A stretch of 64,000 nucleotides of DNA, from positions 807,501 through 871,500 of the forward strand of contig NZ_CP120635.1 in assembly GCF_021353295.2 (NCBI RefSeq), given 5' to 3'. This stretch comes from Pseudodesulfovibrio thermohalotolerans (GTDB lineage Bacteria > Desulfobacterota > Desulfovibrionia > Desulfovibrionales > Desulfovibrionaceae). The notes under the pieces were generated by a model. That model saw only the letters and a program-made list of their open reading frames with translations. It had not been told where the DNA came from and made no database searches. Every line of letters starts with the position of its first letter. The stretch's first letter is position 1. A program made the translations under genes and the position numbers. This document shows positions 9,709 through 17,313 of this stretch, piece by piece.

Positions 9709-9939
9709 TCAGCGCCCGCGGATCTCGCGGCCGAGCGCCACGAGCAGCTTGTAGCCCCCAGGTTGGACAGCGGGACCGCAGCCGACCGGTATGAACACGG
9801 GGTCGCCGCAGGGACGGTGAACCACCGGGGTCATGCATTTTGCCGCCTGACGGACCTCTGCCGAGGCGAATCCCAGCCCGGCGAAGGGCATGGCGGCTAC
9901 CGCGGACGAAGCCTGTGGGTGTTGATTGTTCAAGCGCAT
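9709..9939 (-). CDS. Small Cys-containing hypothetical protein upstream of fdhA
   Basis: 76 residues. The ATG at 9939 has AGAGG 8 bases upstream, which favours it over an earlier start 15 codons back. The N-terminal third (SAVAAMPFAGLGFASAE) is hydrophobic and resembles the Tat-signal core of the adjacent fdhA (SAVAATATAFGGLGF), but has no twin Arg. The rest is Pro/Gly/Cys-rich with three Cys (KCMTP, RPCGDP, VGCGPA). It ends 24 bases before fdhA and should be co-transcribed. It could be a small exported partner of FdhAB or a decayed duplicate of the fdhA leader. I do not recognise a family. Confidence 0.55.
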   Translation of the reverse strand: MRLNNQHPQASSAVAAMPFAGLGFASAEVRQAAKCMTPVVHRPCGDPVFIPVGCGPAVQPGGYKLLVALGREIRGR

Positions 9940-10080
9940 ACGCGTACCTCTCCCGTTTTTTCTATTATTCTCCTTATTATCCATAGCCGAAGGGCGGGCA
10001 AAGAAAGGAGTCTTGCGGTTATTCTTACACAGGGAAAAATGTGTTTTATTTAGCAGGATGACGCCATGCCTTGCTTCGCT

Positions 10081-10100
10081 TTATGTCGGATTTGACATAA
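10081..10100. promoter_or_regulatory. Perfect inverted repeat upstream of the fdhA genes
   Basis: TTATGTC-GGATTT-GACATAA, 7-bp arms with a 6-base spacer. It lies about 140 bases before the small gene at 9939 and close to the promoter region expected for fdhAB, so it is a candidate operator for a dimeric regulator. The half-site is not the FNR half-site found at 57151. Confidence 0.5.
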
Positions 10101-10168
10101 ATTGATTTTCGCCCCACGGTTTGACACCAATGAAAACAGTGGCCGCAAAGGGGAATGGCGGATGCGGA

Positions 10169-10206
10169 AAAGCCCGGTTCCGAAGGTGCGGAATCGGGCT
10201 TTTTTT
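10169..10206. terminator. Bidirectional terminator behind the transposase-like gene
   Basis: AAAAGCCCGGTTCCG pairs with CGGAATCGGGCTTTT around a 6-base loop, with T-runs on both strands. It follows the gene ending at 10233 and separates it from the fdhAB transcript. Confidence 0.85.
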
Positions 10207-10232
10207 CGTTATGGCAAGGTGTTGCGGACGCG

Positions 10233-11159
10233 CTAGTCCGTGTTCGGCACCAGGGCGCAGAGGTAGGCGGCCAGAATCTCGCATAGGGGTTTGTTCCGAT
10301 TGTTGAAGCGGAATTCCAGCTCCTTCATGTACAGGGGGAACCGCTGGCAGGATATGCCCCGGAATTTCTTGATGCGCGATTGGGCGTATTCCCAGAATTC
10401 GTCGTGCACCGCGTCGATGTGCGGGGGCTCGTCGTAGCGGCGGATGACCTCGTAGGGCAGGGAGTCGTTGCCGCAGAACATGAGGGCGTCGTATTCCTTG
10501 TAGCGGTCCGTGTAGACCAGGTTGCCCGAGCGGATGAGCTTCAGGTGGAAGTTCATGTGGAAGTGGAACAGGGTCTCGGCCTGGAAGCCGGGCACCAGGT
10601 CGATGAAGACCAGCCCGTCGCGGCGCAGGATGCCGTAGACCGGGATGGTGTCCATGTGCATTTCGCGTGGACCGCCTGTTAGCCTGTTGCCCTTGAGGTA
10701 GGAGTCCAGGCCCGTGGCCGGGCTGATGAGCTGCCGGGCGTCCAGGGCGTTGGCCAGGATGGCGAAGCGGATGGCGGTCAGGGCCTTGTAGACCGTGTTG
10801 TAGGACAGCCCCAGCTCCTCCTTCATCTGGTGGACCGAGCGTTCCTCGACGAAATGCACGATGAGGCGCAGCCACTCGCCGGGGCTCAGGGCTCCGTTGT
10901 TGATCCACCGCCCGGAGAAGGGCTGGAAGGTGTACTTGCAGGCGGCGCAGCGCAGCCGCTCGCCGGACAGGGTGTAGACCTTGCGGTGCCCGCAACGCGG
11001 ACAGAAAGGGTCGCCGGTGGGCCAGGCCAGATCCAGCAGGTAGTCCCTGGCCTTGTCTTCATCGTGCAGCAATGCCTCGAAGGCGGCGCCGTCATCCGCC
11101 GGGACGGCCGGTATGAGATGCGAAGTCTTCTGCATGGCGTCCCGCTGTGAACCAGGCAT
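10233..11159 (-). CDS. ISXO2/IS1595-like transposase protein in the fdh region
   Basis: 308 residues. An N-terminal zinc ribbon (CPRCGHRKVY near residue 52, CAACKYTF near 72) is followed by a helix-turn-helix stretch (VHQMKEELGLSYNTVYKAL). Then comes an ISXO2-type catalytic domain: D in HMDTIPVYG, D in VYTDRYKEY, and an acidic HDEFWEYAQSRIKKFRG before FRFNNRNK. Catalytic residues therefore seem retained. A strong GGGAGGAG precedes the ATG. It lies 15 bases behind fdhE in the same direction and ends at a strong terminator. I see no terminal inverted repeats, so it looks like a fixed operon gene and not a mobile copy. A regulatory role is possible but unproven. Confidence 0.75.
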   Translation of the reverse strand: MPGSQRDAMQKTSHLIPAVPADDGAAFEALLHDEDKARDYLLDLAWPTGDPFCPRCGHRKVYTLSGERLRCAACKYTFQPFSGRWINNGALSPGEWLRLIVHFVEERSVHQMKEELGLSYNTVYKALTAIRFAILANALDARQLISPATGLDSYLKGNRLTGGPREMHMDTIPVYGILRRDGLVFIDLVPGFQAETLFHFHMNFHLKLIRSGNLVYTDRYKEYDALMFCGNDSLPYEVIRRYDEPPHIDAVHDEFWEYAQSRIKKFRGISCQRFPLYMKELEFRFNNRNKPLCEILAAYLCALVPNTD

Positions 11160-11174
11160 GGTCTCCTCCCGATG

Positions 11175-12062
11175 TTAGAACCCCCAGGCGGACAGGGTGG
11201 CCCGCCGGTATCCCTGGTTGGCGGCCACGTAGTCGAGGGCCAGGGAATCCAGGTCGTCCAGGACCGGGAGCGCAACGCGGTCCAGGTTCCGGAAATCAAT
11301 GGTCTTGACGTAGGTTTTGCACGTCTCGCAGACGTCCACCCGGAATCCGGGCTCCTCGTCCACAGTGAAGAAGGTCAGCTTCTTCTGGTCGTCCTCGCCG
11401 CAGACCGGGCAGGCGATGCGCTTGATCCGGTAGTGGTGGCGGCAGAATGAGCAGGTGGCGTGACGGAATCCCTCCTTCTGCTCCAGGGAGGAGATGAGCG
11501 GCATGGCCCCGCACACGGGGCAGGTGCCCACGGGCGAAACCTTCATTTCGGGGAGCTTGGCGGCGAGCATTCCGGCGGCGGCCTCCATGGACGGTCCCAT
11601 GGCTGCCTGGGCCAGGAACGGCAGTGTCCTGGGAGCGCCCGGCATCCGTTCCGCCCATCCGCCGAAAAAGGCGGAGTCGTCGTCCAGAAAACGCCGGAAC
11701 AGCTCGGCCGGGGTGAGGTCCCCGGACTCCAGGGCCTTGGCCGCGATCTCGGCTCCGTCGCCCAGGGGGCCTTCGACCTTGCGGACGATACGGATCAGCT
11801 CGCCGAGCAGCCGTTCGGCCTGGGCCGCGTCAAAGGGAAAGTTTTCGCGGTTGACCAGGGACACGCCCTGGAGTACGGCCTCGGGCGCGGCCAGTTCCTC
11901 ATCGGACGGCAAATGCACTTCCGCTTCGGGCAGCGCGGTCAACTGTAGGTGCGCCACCTCATCAAGCAGGTCGATAAGGTCCGATGATATGTAGGATTTT
12001 TTTCTCAGCTGCGCCAACTTGCGGTCGAGTCTGCGCGTCTCTTGGGCCATGTTGCGTTCCAT
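11175..12062 (-). CDS. fdhE: Formate dehydrogenase accessory protein FdhE
   Basis: 295 residues, normal for the family. The C-terminal half carries four CxxC pairs (CPVCGAMP near 181, CSFCRHH near 204, CPVCGEDD near 217, CETCKTY near 243), the rubredoxin-like metal site of FdhE. FdhE is a cytoplasmic chaperone needed for maturation of exported formate dehydrogenases and binds the catalytic subunit before Tat export. GGAG lies 7 bases before the chosen ATG. It is followed after 15 bases by the transposase-like gene. Its presence fits the Tat-exported FdhA encoded downstream. Confidence 0.92.
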   Translation of the reverse strand: MERNMAQETRRLDRKLAQLRKKSYISSDLIDLLDEVAHLQLTALPEAEVHLPSDEELAAPEAVLQGVSLVNRENFPFDAAQAERLLGELIRIVRKVEGPLGDGAEIAAKALESGDLTPAELFRRFLDDDSAFFGGWAERMPGAPRTLPFLAQAAMGPSMEAAAGMLAAKLPEMKVSPVGTCPVCGAMPLISSLEQKEGFRHATCSFCRHHYRIKRIACPVCGEDDQKKLTFFTVDEEPGFRVDVCETCKTYVKTIDFRNLDRVALPVLDDLDSLALDYVAANQGYRRATLSAWGF

Positions 12063-12429
12063 GTGGTTCTCCAGAGTGTTTTCCGATCTGGAAAAACAGT
12101 ATGAGTGTGCGCAACATCATGCCAAAGGTTTTGCACTTACTCAAGGTCTGACACAAAAGTATTGCAACTTATTGAGATGAAAGGTTTTGTTTTGTAGACA
12201 TTATGCCAAAAAAGACATATTCTCGATTGGATGCATCAATAAAACAGGCCGGTTACAAAGATGAAAAAAATCGTTGGCGTTCGTCGAGAAGATGCTTCCG
12301 CGCGTATGCAATCGGCGCGGTCGGTTTCCCTTTCCCTTTGCGGACGGTGACGCGCGGGCGCGGGACCTCCGGATACGGGGGCCCTTTGGCGGGGGGCCGC
12401 CAAAGGGCCTTCATGGGTATCGTTGCTGG
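12063..12429. other. Gene-free stretch upstream of fdhE
   Basis: No convincing gene. The AT-rich part (12110-12260) presumably holds the fdhE promoter on the minus strand. A sigma-54-like TTGGCATGATGTTGC is present, but its GG and GC are one base too close. The GC-rich end holds the hairpin at 12380-12409. Confidence 0.5.
12380..12409. terminator. Strong hairpin behind the small membrane protein gene
   Basis: A perfect 13-bp stem (GGCCCTTTGGCGG and its complement) with a GGGG loop lies 20 bases past the stop at 12430. There is no T-run, so termination is likely but not certain. Confidence 0.5.
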
Positions 12430-12594
12430 TTATGATTCGCAGAGCACGATGGGCAAAATGAAGATCGCTACGCCGGCAGCGAAGATCAGCCCGATCAGGA
12501 GCAGCTTCCTGAGCGAGTATTCCTTGGGCGAATAATCGATTTCAGGCTCCTGCGAAGAGGATTTATCCGTGTCGGGAAACTTGAGATCAGCCAT
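12430..12594 (-). CDS. Small single-span membrane protein, unknown
   Basis: 54 residues. The N-terminal half is hydrophilic and acidic (MADLKFPDTDKSSSQEPEID). KEYSLRK then precedes one hydrophobic span (LLLIGLIFAAGVAIFILPIVL), and the protein ends CES. The positive residues before the span suggest the N-terminus is cytoplasmic. GGAGG is 12 bases upstream of the ATG. It lies between the fdhD group and fdhE, but no sequence feature ties it to formate metabolism. Confidence 0.6.
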   Translation of the reverse strand: MADLKFPDTDKSSSQEPEIDYSPKEYSLRKLLLIGLIFAAGVAIFILPIVLCES

Positions 12595-12672
12595 AAGGTA
12601 AGAGAACCTCCGTTGTTCCAACGAGTGGCAATTTCGCGTGGGACGGCTGGGGCCCCGCGGCATCGGTCGAAT

Positions 12673-13017
12673 CTATGACGCGACGGGGGAGAACGGAGGT
12701 GCCCGGGCCGGGATCGACCCGTATGCGGAGTGGAGGGCGAGGCGGCTTGAGGGGGCGCCGGACAGGAACGCGGCCGCCCTGACGAAGTCGGCGGCCAGTC
12801 TGTCGGGACTTAAGGCGAGCACATGCCCCTGTTCAAGGAATTCGGGGCTCGTCCGATGGAGGGGCTCGACGCCGCATGTCGTTGCTTCGGCATGGCCGGG
12901 CGCGGAAAGGAGAAAGCCGGAATCGCGGCTCAACTCCTGCCCGTCGTCGAGGAAACGTCCGCCGTCCACCTGCGCCAGGCACAAGGCCAGCAGCAGGAAG
13001 ACGATCAGTCGTGACAT
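12673..13017 (-). CDS. Putative small exported protein downstream of fdhD
   Basis: 114 residues from an ATG that overlaps the end of the small Cys protein gene at 13005. The start (MSRLIVFLLLALCLAQVDGG) is a convincing signal peptide. The remainder is of low complexity with one Cys and no recognised motif. No clear ribosome-binding site is seen, so expression may depend on coupling to the upstream frame. It is in the same direction as fdhD. It could be a chance frame; the signal peptide is the main support. Confidence 0.4.
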   Translation of the reverse strand: MSRLIVFLLLALCLAQVDGGRFLDDGQELSRDSGFLLSAPGHAEATTCGVEPLHRTSPEFLEQGHVLALSPDRLAADFVRAAAFLSGAPSSRLALHSAYGSIPARAPPFSPVAS

Positions 13018-13127
13018 ATGGCGGTTCTTGATTGGCAACGGTCCGGCTCGCATTCGGTTTTTGGCTTGTCGCGCGAGACGCGACCCGTCAGCGCTATCAT
13101 GAGCCCGCACTTCCTGCAAAGGGACAT
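13005..13127 (-). CDS. Possible 40-residue zinc-ribbon-like protein after fdhD
   Basis: 40 residues starting MSLCRKCGLMIALTG and continuing to TECEPDRCQ. The spacing C-x2-C then C-x4-C is the type that binds one zinc. It starts 28 bases after the fdhD stop, and its end overlaps the start of the exported-protein frame by 13 bases. No good ribosome-binding site precedes the ATG. The ordered Cys and the tight packing behind fdhD argue for a real gene; the short length argues for caution. Confidence 0.4.
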   Translation of the reverse strand: MSLCRKCGLMIALTGRVSRDKPKTECEPDRCQSRTAICHD

Positions 13128-13155
13128 TTCGGCGTACCGGGCGCGGGGAGCGGCG

Positions 13156-13941
13156 TCAGAAACCGATGATCCTACCGTTGTCGTTGTAGACCCAGAAGCT
13201 GTCGTCGCGGATGTTTCCGATGAGGGTGATGCCGGTTTTTCTGGCAAGTTCGACGGAAAAGCTAGTGGCCACGGCCGTGGAAGCCAGCACCGGGACGCCG
13301 ATGCGGACCACCTTGAGCAGGATTTCCGAGGCCACCCGGCCCGTGGTCACGATCATCTTGTCGTCCACGGCCACGTCGTCCAGGAAGCATTGGCCGCACA
13401 GCATGTCGATGGCGTTGTGGCGTCCGATGTCCTCGCGGAAGAGCAGGATTTCCTCCGGGGTGCACAGGGAGGAGTTGTGGCAGCCGCGCGTGGTCTTGTA
13501 CAGCGTGGACCGCTCGTGAAGTTCCTTGGCCAGAGCGAGAATCTGTTCCGGGGAGACGTGTACGTCGCCGCCCACCGTGCGTTTGGAGATGGTCGCCACG
13601 TTGCGTCCGAAGTTCGTGCCCTTGCCGCAACCCGAGGTGATGGACCGCTCCATGATCCGGTCTTTCCACGGATCGTGGCAGGTCTCCACCTCGGCGGTCA
13701 GACGGTCGCCCTCGTCGCGCACGGTCAGGTCCGTGATCTGGGCGGGGCTGGAGATGAAGGCGTCGGACTTGAGAAAGCCCACCGCGAGGTACTCCGGGTA
13801 TTTGGCGGTGCACAACAGGGTGACCACCTCGCGCCCGTTGAGGAAGATGGTCAACGGCACTTCCCGGATGGAACTGATGGTCTTGCGGGAGAATCCCCGT
13901 CGGTATTCGTGTATGTCGTATTCGTGGCTTTCCGAACTCAT
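13156..13941 (-). CDS. fdhD: Formate dehydrogenase sulfurtransferase FdhD
   Basis: 261 residues. Family motifs are all present: SGCGKGTNFG, RGCHNSSLC, EDIGRHNAIDMLCGQC (the CxxC loop that carries sulfur) and TTGRVASEILLKVVRIGVPVLAS. FdhD passes sulfur from the IscS desulfurase to the molybdenum cofactor and is required for an active formate dehydrogenase. GGAGG 6 bases before the ATG fixes the start. It is the first gene of the minus-strand fdh maturation group and lies about 4 kb upstream of fdhA. Confidence 0.95.
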   Translation of the reverse strand: MSSESHEYDIHEYRRGFSRKTISSIREVPLTIFLNGREVVTLLCTAKYPEYLAVGFLKSDAFISSPAQITDLTVRDEGDRLTAEVETCHDPWKDRIMERSITSGCGKGTNFGRNVATISKRTVGGDVHVSPEQILALAKELHERSTLYKTTRGCHNSSLCTPEEILLFREDIGRHNAIDMLCGQCFLDDVAVDDKMIVTTGRVASEILLKVVRIGVPVLASTAVATSFSVELARKTGITLIGNIRDDSFWVYNDNGRIIGF

Positions 13942-14375
13942 ATCCGCCTCCGTGCGCCGCGCGCCTTCCCTTCAGGGCATTCCTTAATCCGGACGCGGGC
14001 TGCGGGCAAGCCGACGGATTTTGCTTTGATTTTCACACCTCGACCGGCGGTTGCGGAGTCGTCGGCCCGGGGAAACGTGCACCGTCCGCCGCGACGGCGC
14101 GTAACTTTCGGCCGGGTGCCGACGATATTGATGATGAACGGCCGTGTTCGGCCTATGTGGGGACGGAAGACGTTCCCCGGCCGCCGCGCCGTATGCGTCG
14201 GGACGGCCGACCATTCCCGTCCGAGGAGGCGACCCTGATGATTCTTCCCGTTTGTATTCCGCTGGAAAGGCTTGAGCGCGTGCTTCGCGCCATGCGGACC
14301 GATCCCGGCCTGACGCCCGCCGAGTTCGCGCCGGAAAGGGTGTCCGGGAATGTCGACTCCCGGACCGAATCCGGC
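13942..14375. other. Gene-free stretch between fdhD and fliD
   Basis: GC-rich, with only implausible frames that overlap fliD or lack ribosome-binding sites. It should hold the fdhD promoter on the minus strand near 13990-14050, but no clear -35/-10 pair is seen. The hairpin at 14342-14365 marks the end of the flagellar genes. Confidence 0.5.
14342..14365 (-). terminator. Candidate terminator behind fliD
   Basis: An 8-bp perfect stem GTCCGGGA/TCCCGGAC with an 8-base loop lies about 10 bases past the fliD stop. It is followed on the minus strand by ACCCTTTCC, a weak T-run. Confidence 0.45.
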
Positions 14376-16094
14376 CTACAGGGACTCCAGCAGGGAGGTC
14401 AGGGTGTTGCCTTGCGCCTCGTAGGTGGCGAGCAGCGAGTCAAGGGCCGCGTATTTTCGTTGCAGTGAGGTCTCCAGGGCGTCCAGCCTTTTCTCTTCAT
14501 TATATATCTGGTTGTCCAGGCCGGTGACGTTTTCCTCGTAGTGCTCGATGAGGATGGTCAGGGAGCCGGTTTCCGCGTTGGTCACGGCGTCCAGCGAGTC
14601 GGAGAGTTCCCCGATCTTGCCCTGCTTGACCCTGCACGTCCCTTCGTAATCGCCGTCCGCGTTCGCTGTCACGGACAGGTAGAGGCCCTTCGCGGTTCCG
14701 CCGGAGGCGAGAATGGTCCAGCCGTCCACCTCGGCCTCTTCGCCGTCCACCCGGGCGGAAACCAGTTCGCCGCCGGAGATCGTGTACTCCACGCCGTGCT
14801 CCCCGGCCCCGGTCACGCCGTCGATGACCGAGATGACCTGCAATCCCTCGCTGTCCGATTCACCCTGGGCACGGGCCGAGAACAGGGAGGCCACGGCTTC
14901 GGCGTCCTTGTCCAGGGCGTCCTCCAGGTCGTCCTCGTCCAGGATGAGCTGGCCGTAGGTGTCCGAATCCTCGTCCGTATCGGTGCTGAAGCCGATTTGC
15001 GACAGGGCGGTGTAGTAGTCGCCGCCCCCGTCCTCGGACCAGGTCTTGAACCCCTGGGCCGCCGACGAGACGATGGATTTGATGTTGTTGTAGACGATGT
15101 CCAGTGCATAGCTGTCCACGGTGTAGGTCTCCTCGTCGGAGTCCTCTTCGGCGGTAACGCGGCCCGTGAGAAGCTGAATATCCTCGATGATGGCGTTGAG
15201 CGATTCCTGGAACTCGACAATGGCGTCGTACATGCCGTCGGTATCGTAGCCCACCGAGACCTGGAGCGTGTCGCCGTCCGTGGCGTCCTTGAGCTCGAAG
15301 GTCAGGCCGTCCACCACATCGTCGATGGAGTTGGAGGCCCGTTCGATCCAGTCGTCTTCGCCCGGCGGGAATCCGTCCACCTTGATCTGCGAGTCCTGCC
15401 CGGCCTGGGTGTTGACGAATTCTCCCGCGCTCATTCCGGTCAGGGAGCCCGTGTCGGCGATGGCGATGACGTTGTCGTCGCCCACGTCGCAGCTCTTGAG
15501 CATGAGATAACGAGTGTCGCCGTCGTCCATGACCGAGGCCTCGAACTTGTCGCGCGCGTCCACCGAGCCGTTGATGGCCGAGACCAGTCCGTCCAGGGTG
15601 GTGCCGGAAGCCACGTCGATGGTGATGTCCTCCCCGCCGAAGCTCACGGTCAGGGAGGTCGCCTCGTCGGCAACCACGTCGTCTTTGGATTCGTAGCCCG
15701 CGCCCATGCTCACCCAGACGTCGTTCAGGGCGAGCTGGTTGACCTCGATGGTGTGGATGCCTGCATCGGCGTCGCCGTCGGCCTCGACCTCCACTTCCTC
15801 GCTGCTGACGCTCGCGGTCATGGAGTAGAATTCGTCCGGCTCGTCCATGTCGTCCAGGAGCGTGTTGAAGTCGTCGATCTTGTCCGAAAGCTGCTCCATC
15901 AGGTCGATGACGTATTCATACTCGTCCTTCCTGTCCTGGTATTCTTCAAGCTGGAAGCTCTCGGAGTCGACGATCGCGTCGATGATCTCGGAAAAGTCCG
16001 TGCCGTTGCCGAGCCCCGAAAAGGACACGTCGCCCGAGGTGGTGATCGGCTTGTATGTCTCGACCGTGCTGGAGAGGGATGAGATGTAACCCAT
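14376..16094 (-). CDS. fliD: Flagellar filament cap protein FliD
   Basis: 572 residues. FliD_N near residues 20-115 has the usual VSFSGLGNGTDFSEIIDAIVDSE opening. The C-terminal domain ends in a coiled-coil (NQIYNEEKRLDALETSLQRKYAALDSLLATYEAQG), the hallmark of HAP2. FliD caps the growing filament and helps flagellin fold. The middle is very rich in Asp and Glu and has one Cys near 232. AGAAGG precedes the ATG, and flgL ends 9 bases upstream. It is the last gene of the late flagellar block. Confidence 0.93.
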   Translation of the reverse strand: MGYISSLSSTVETYKPITTSGDVSFSGLGNGTDFSEIIDAIVDSESFQLEEYQDRKDEYEYVIDLMEQLSDKIDDFNTLLDDMDEPDEFYSMTASVSSEEVEVEADGDADAGIHTIEVNQLALNDVWVSMGAGYESKDDVVADEATSLTVSFGGEDITIDVASGTTLDGLVSAINGSVDARDKFEASVMDDGDTRYLMLKSCDVGDDNVIAIADTGSLTGMSAGEFVNTQAGQDSQIKVDGFPPGEDDWIERASNSIDDVVDGLTFELKDATDGDTLQVSVGYDTDGMYDAIVEFQESLNAIIEDIQLLTGRVTAEEDSDEETYTVDSYALDIVYNNIKSIVSSAAQGFKTWSEDGGGDYYTALSQIGFSTDTDEDSDTYGQLILDEDDLEDALDKDAEAVASLFSARAQGESDSEGLQVISVIDGVTGAGEHGVEYTISGGELVSARVDGEEAEVDGWTILASGGTAKGLYLSVTANADGDYEGTCRVKQGKIGELSDSLDAVTNAETGSLTILIEHYEENVTGLDNQIYNEEKRLDALETSLQRKYAALDSLLATYEAQGNTLTSLLESL

Positions 16095-16103
16095 GGCGGC
16101 CTT

Positions 16104-17297
16104 CTAGATGTAGTCAAGCAGGGACATGCTCATGATGCTGGACGAGGTCGAAAGGACCGCTTCGTACACGTAGTTGGCCTGTTCCAGCTCGACCACGAGC
16201 TGGGTGGCGTCGGCGTCCTCCTCGCGGCTGATGGAGTTGGCGGCCAGCTCCTTGATCAGCGAGAGCGACGTCTGGGTGTAGGTCACCTTGTTCTCCCGCG
16301 CTCCGATGTCCGCCGCGCCCGTCTCCACGGTCTCGTGGCACTCGCCGAGGACCTCCAGGCAGCGCGCCGCGCCCTCGTGGTCGCCGTTCTCCATGAAGAC
16401 GATGCAGTCGGACAGGGTCTCGAACAGGTTGGGGGAGTCGAAGGGCAGGCCCGTGGAGTCGTCCACGCCGCCGAAAATGTCGCTGCCCACCGTGTTCATG
16501 TCTTCGGAGGTGCTCTCGGAAACGGCCACGGACATGGCCTTTGCGCTGCCGGTGTAGACGCACGCCTCGCGCAGATGGAAGAGGGAGCCGCCGCCGTCGC
16601 CGTCCGCGGCGGTCACGGCCGTGCCCGCCGCCAATTCAACTTGGGCGTCGCCCAGGTCCAGGACCGTGTCTCCCGCCGCCAGGGTGGCCTGGGTCCAGGT
16701 CTCGCCGCCGTCCGTGGAATATTCGTAGTCCAGACCGTCCGTTCCCACGGTTCCGTCCGATGTGAAGCGCACGGCCACGGTCTCGTCCACCTCGCCGGAC
16801 AGGGACACGAAGTCCGCGCTGTCCAGGGAGTCGTTGGACAGGGTCACGCCCAGCCCCATCTCGTAGGCGTTGTCGCCGATGTCGTCGCCCGCGAAGACCG
16901 AGTCCGAGCCCATTTCGGTGTTGGCCATGGCGTACAGCGCGTCGAGGTGTCCCTCCATTTCCAGGGCCATCATCTTGAGCTCGTCGTCGGTGTAGGTCTC
17001 GGTGGAGGCCTGCTCGCACAGCTCCATGGCCGCGGCGATGGTCTCGCTGGCCGTGGACAGGACCTGGTCGGCGGCGCCGAGGTAGTCCAGGGCGGTCCCG
17101 CAGTTGTCTATGTAGCCGCTCAGGGAGGACTCGTAGGCGGAAAGTTCCACCACCTTGCCCATTCCAGCGGGATCGTCCGACGGGCTGTTGATCCGCTTCT
17201 GGCTGGCGTTCATCATCGTGAGCTTGCTCACGTCGTTGAGGGCCGAGTTCATCTGGTTGAGGGAAAGCGAAAATATCTGTGCCGTGCTGATGCGCAT
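16104..17297 (-). CDS. flgL: Hook-filament junction protein FlgL
   Basis: 397 residues. The N-terminus (RISTAQIFSLSLNQMNSALNDVSKL then QKRINSPSDDPAGMGK) is flagellin-like, with the SPSDDPAG motif of HAP3. The C-terminal helix (LVVELEQANYVYEAVLSTSSSIM) pairs with it in the assembled junction. The central part is acidic and surface-exposed in related proteins. GCAGGAGG precedes the ATG. It lies 16 bases after flgK and 9 bases before fliD. Confidence 0.93.
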   Translation of the reverse strand: MRISTAQIFSLSLNQMNSALNDVSKLTMMNASQKRINSPSDDPAGMGKVVELSAYESSLSGYIDNCGTALDYLGAADQVLSTASETIAAAMELCEQASTETYTDDELKMMALEMEGHLDALYAMANTEMGSDSVFAGDDIGDNAYEMGLGVTLSNDSLDSADFVSLSGEVDETVAVRFTSDGTVGTDGLDYEYSTDGGETWTQATLAAGDTVLDLGDAQVELAAGTAVTAADGDGGGSLFHLREACVYTGSAKAMSVAVSESTSEDMNTVGSDIFGGVDDSTGLPFDSPNLFETLSDCIVFMENGDHEGAARCLEVLGECHETVETGAADIGARENKVTYTQTSLSLIKELAANSISREEDADATQLVVELEQANYVYEAVLSTSSSIMSMSLLDYI

Positions 17298-17313
17298 GAT
17301 AGCCTCCTGCGGA

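Noticed and set aside
6367..10053. Very long plus-strand open frame opposite fdhA
   Set aside because: It is a shadow of high-GC codon use in fdhA/fdhB; the composition is Val/Gly/His-rich and has no motif.
10081..11159. Intact insertion sequence around the transposase-like gene
   Set aside because: I found no terminal inverted repeats or target-site duplication; the 10081 palindrome is too short and lies on one side only.
12100..12125. Sigma-54 promoter ahead of fdhE
   Set aside because: GG and GC are one base too close, which abolishes recognition in known promoters.
12203..12535. Plus-strand frame starting MPKKTYSRLDAS
   Set aside because: No good ribosome-binding site, runs through the 12380 hairpin and overlaps the small membrane protein gene.
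14238..14468. Plus-strand frame starting MILPVCIPLERL
   Set aside because: Has a fair ribosome-binding site but its 3' part lies in fliD antisense and the sequence shows no fold or family.
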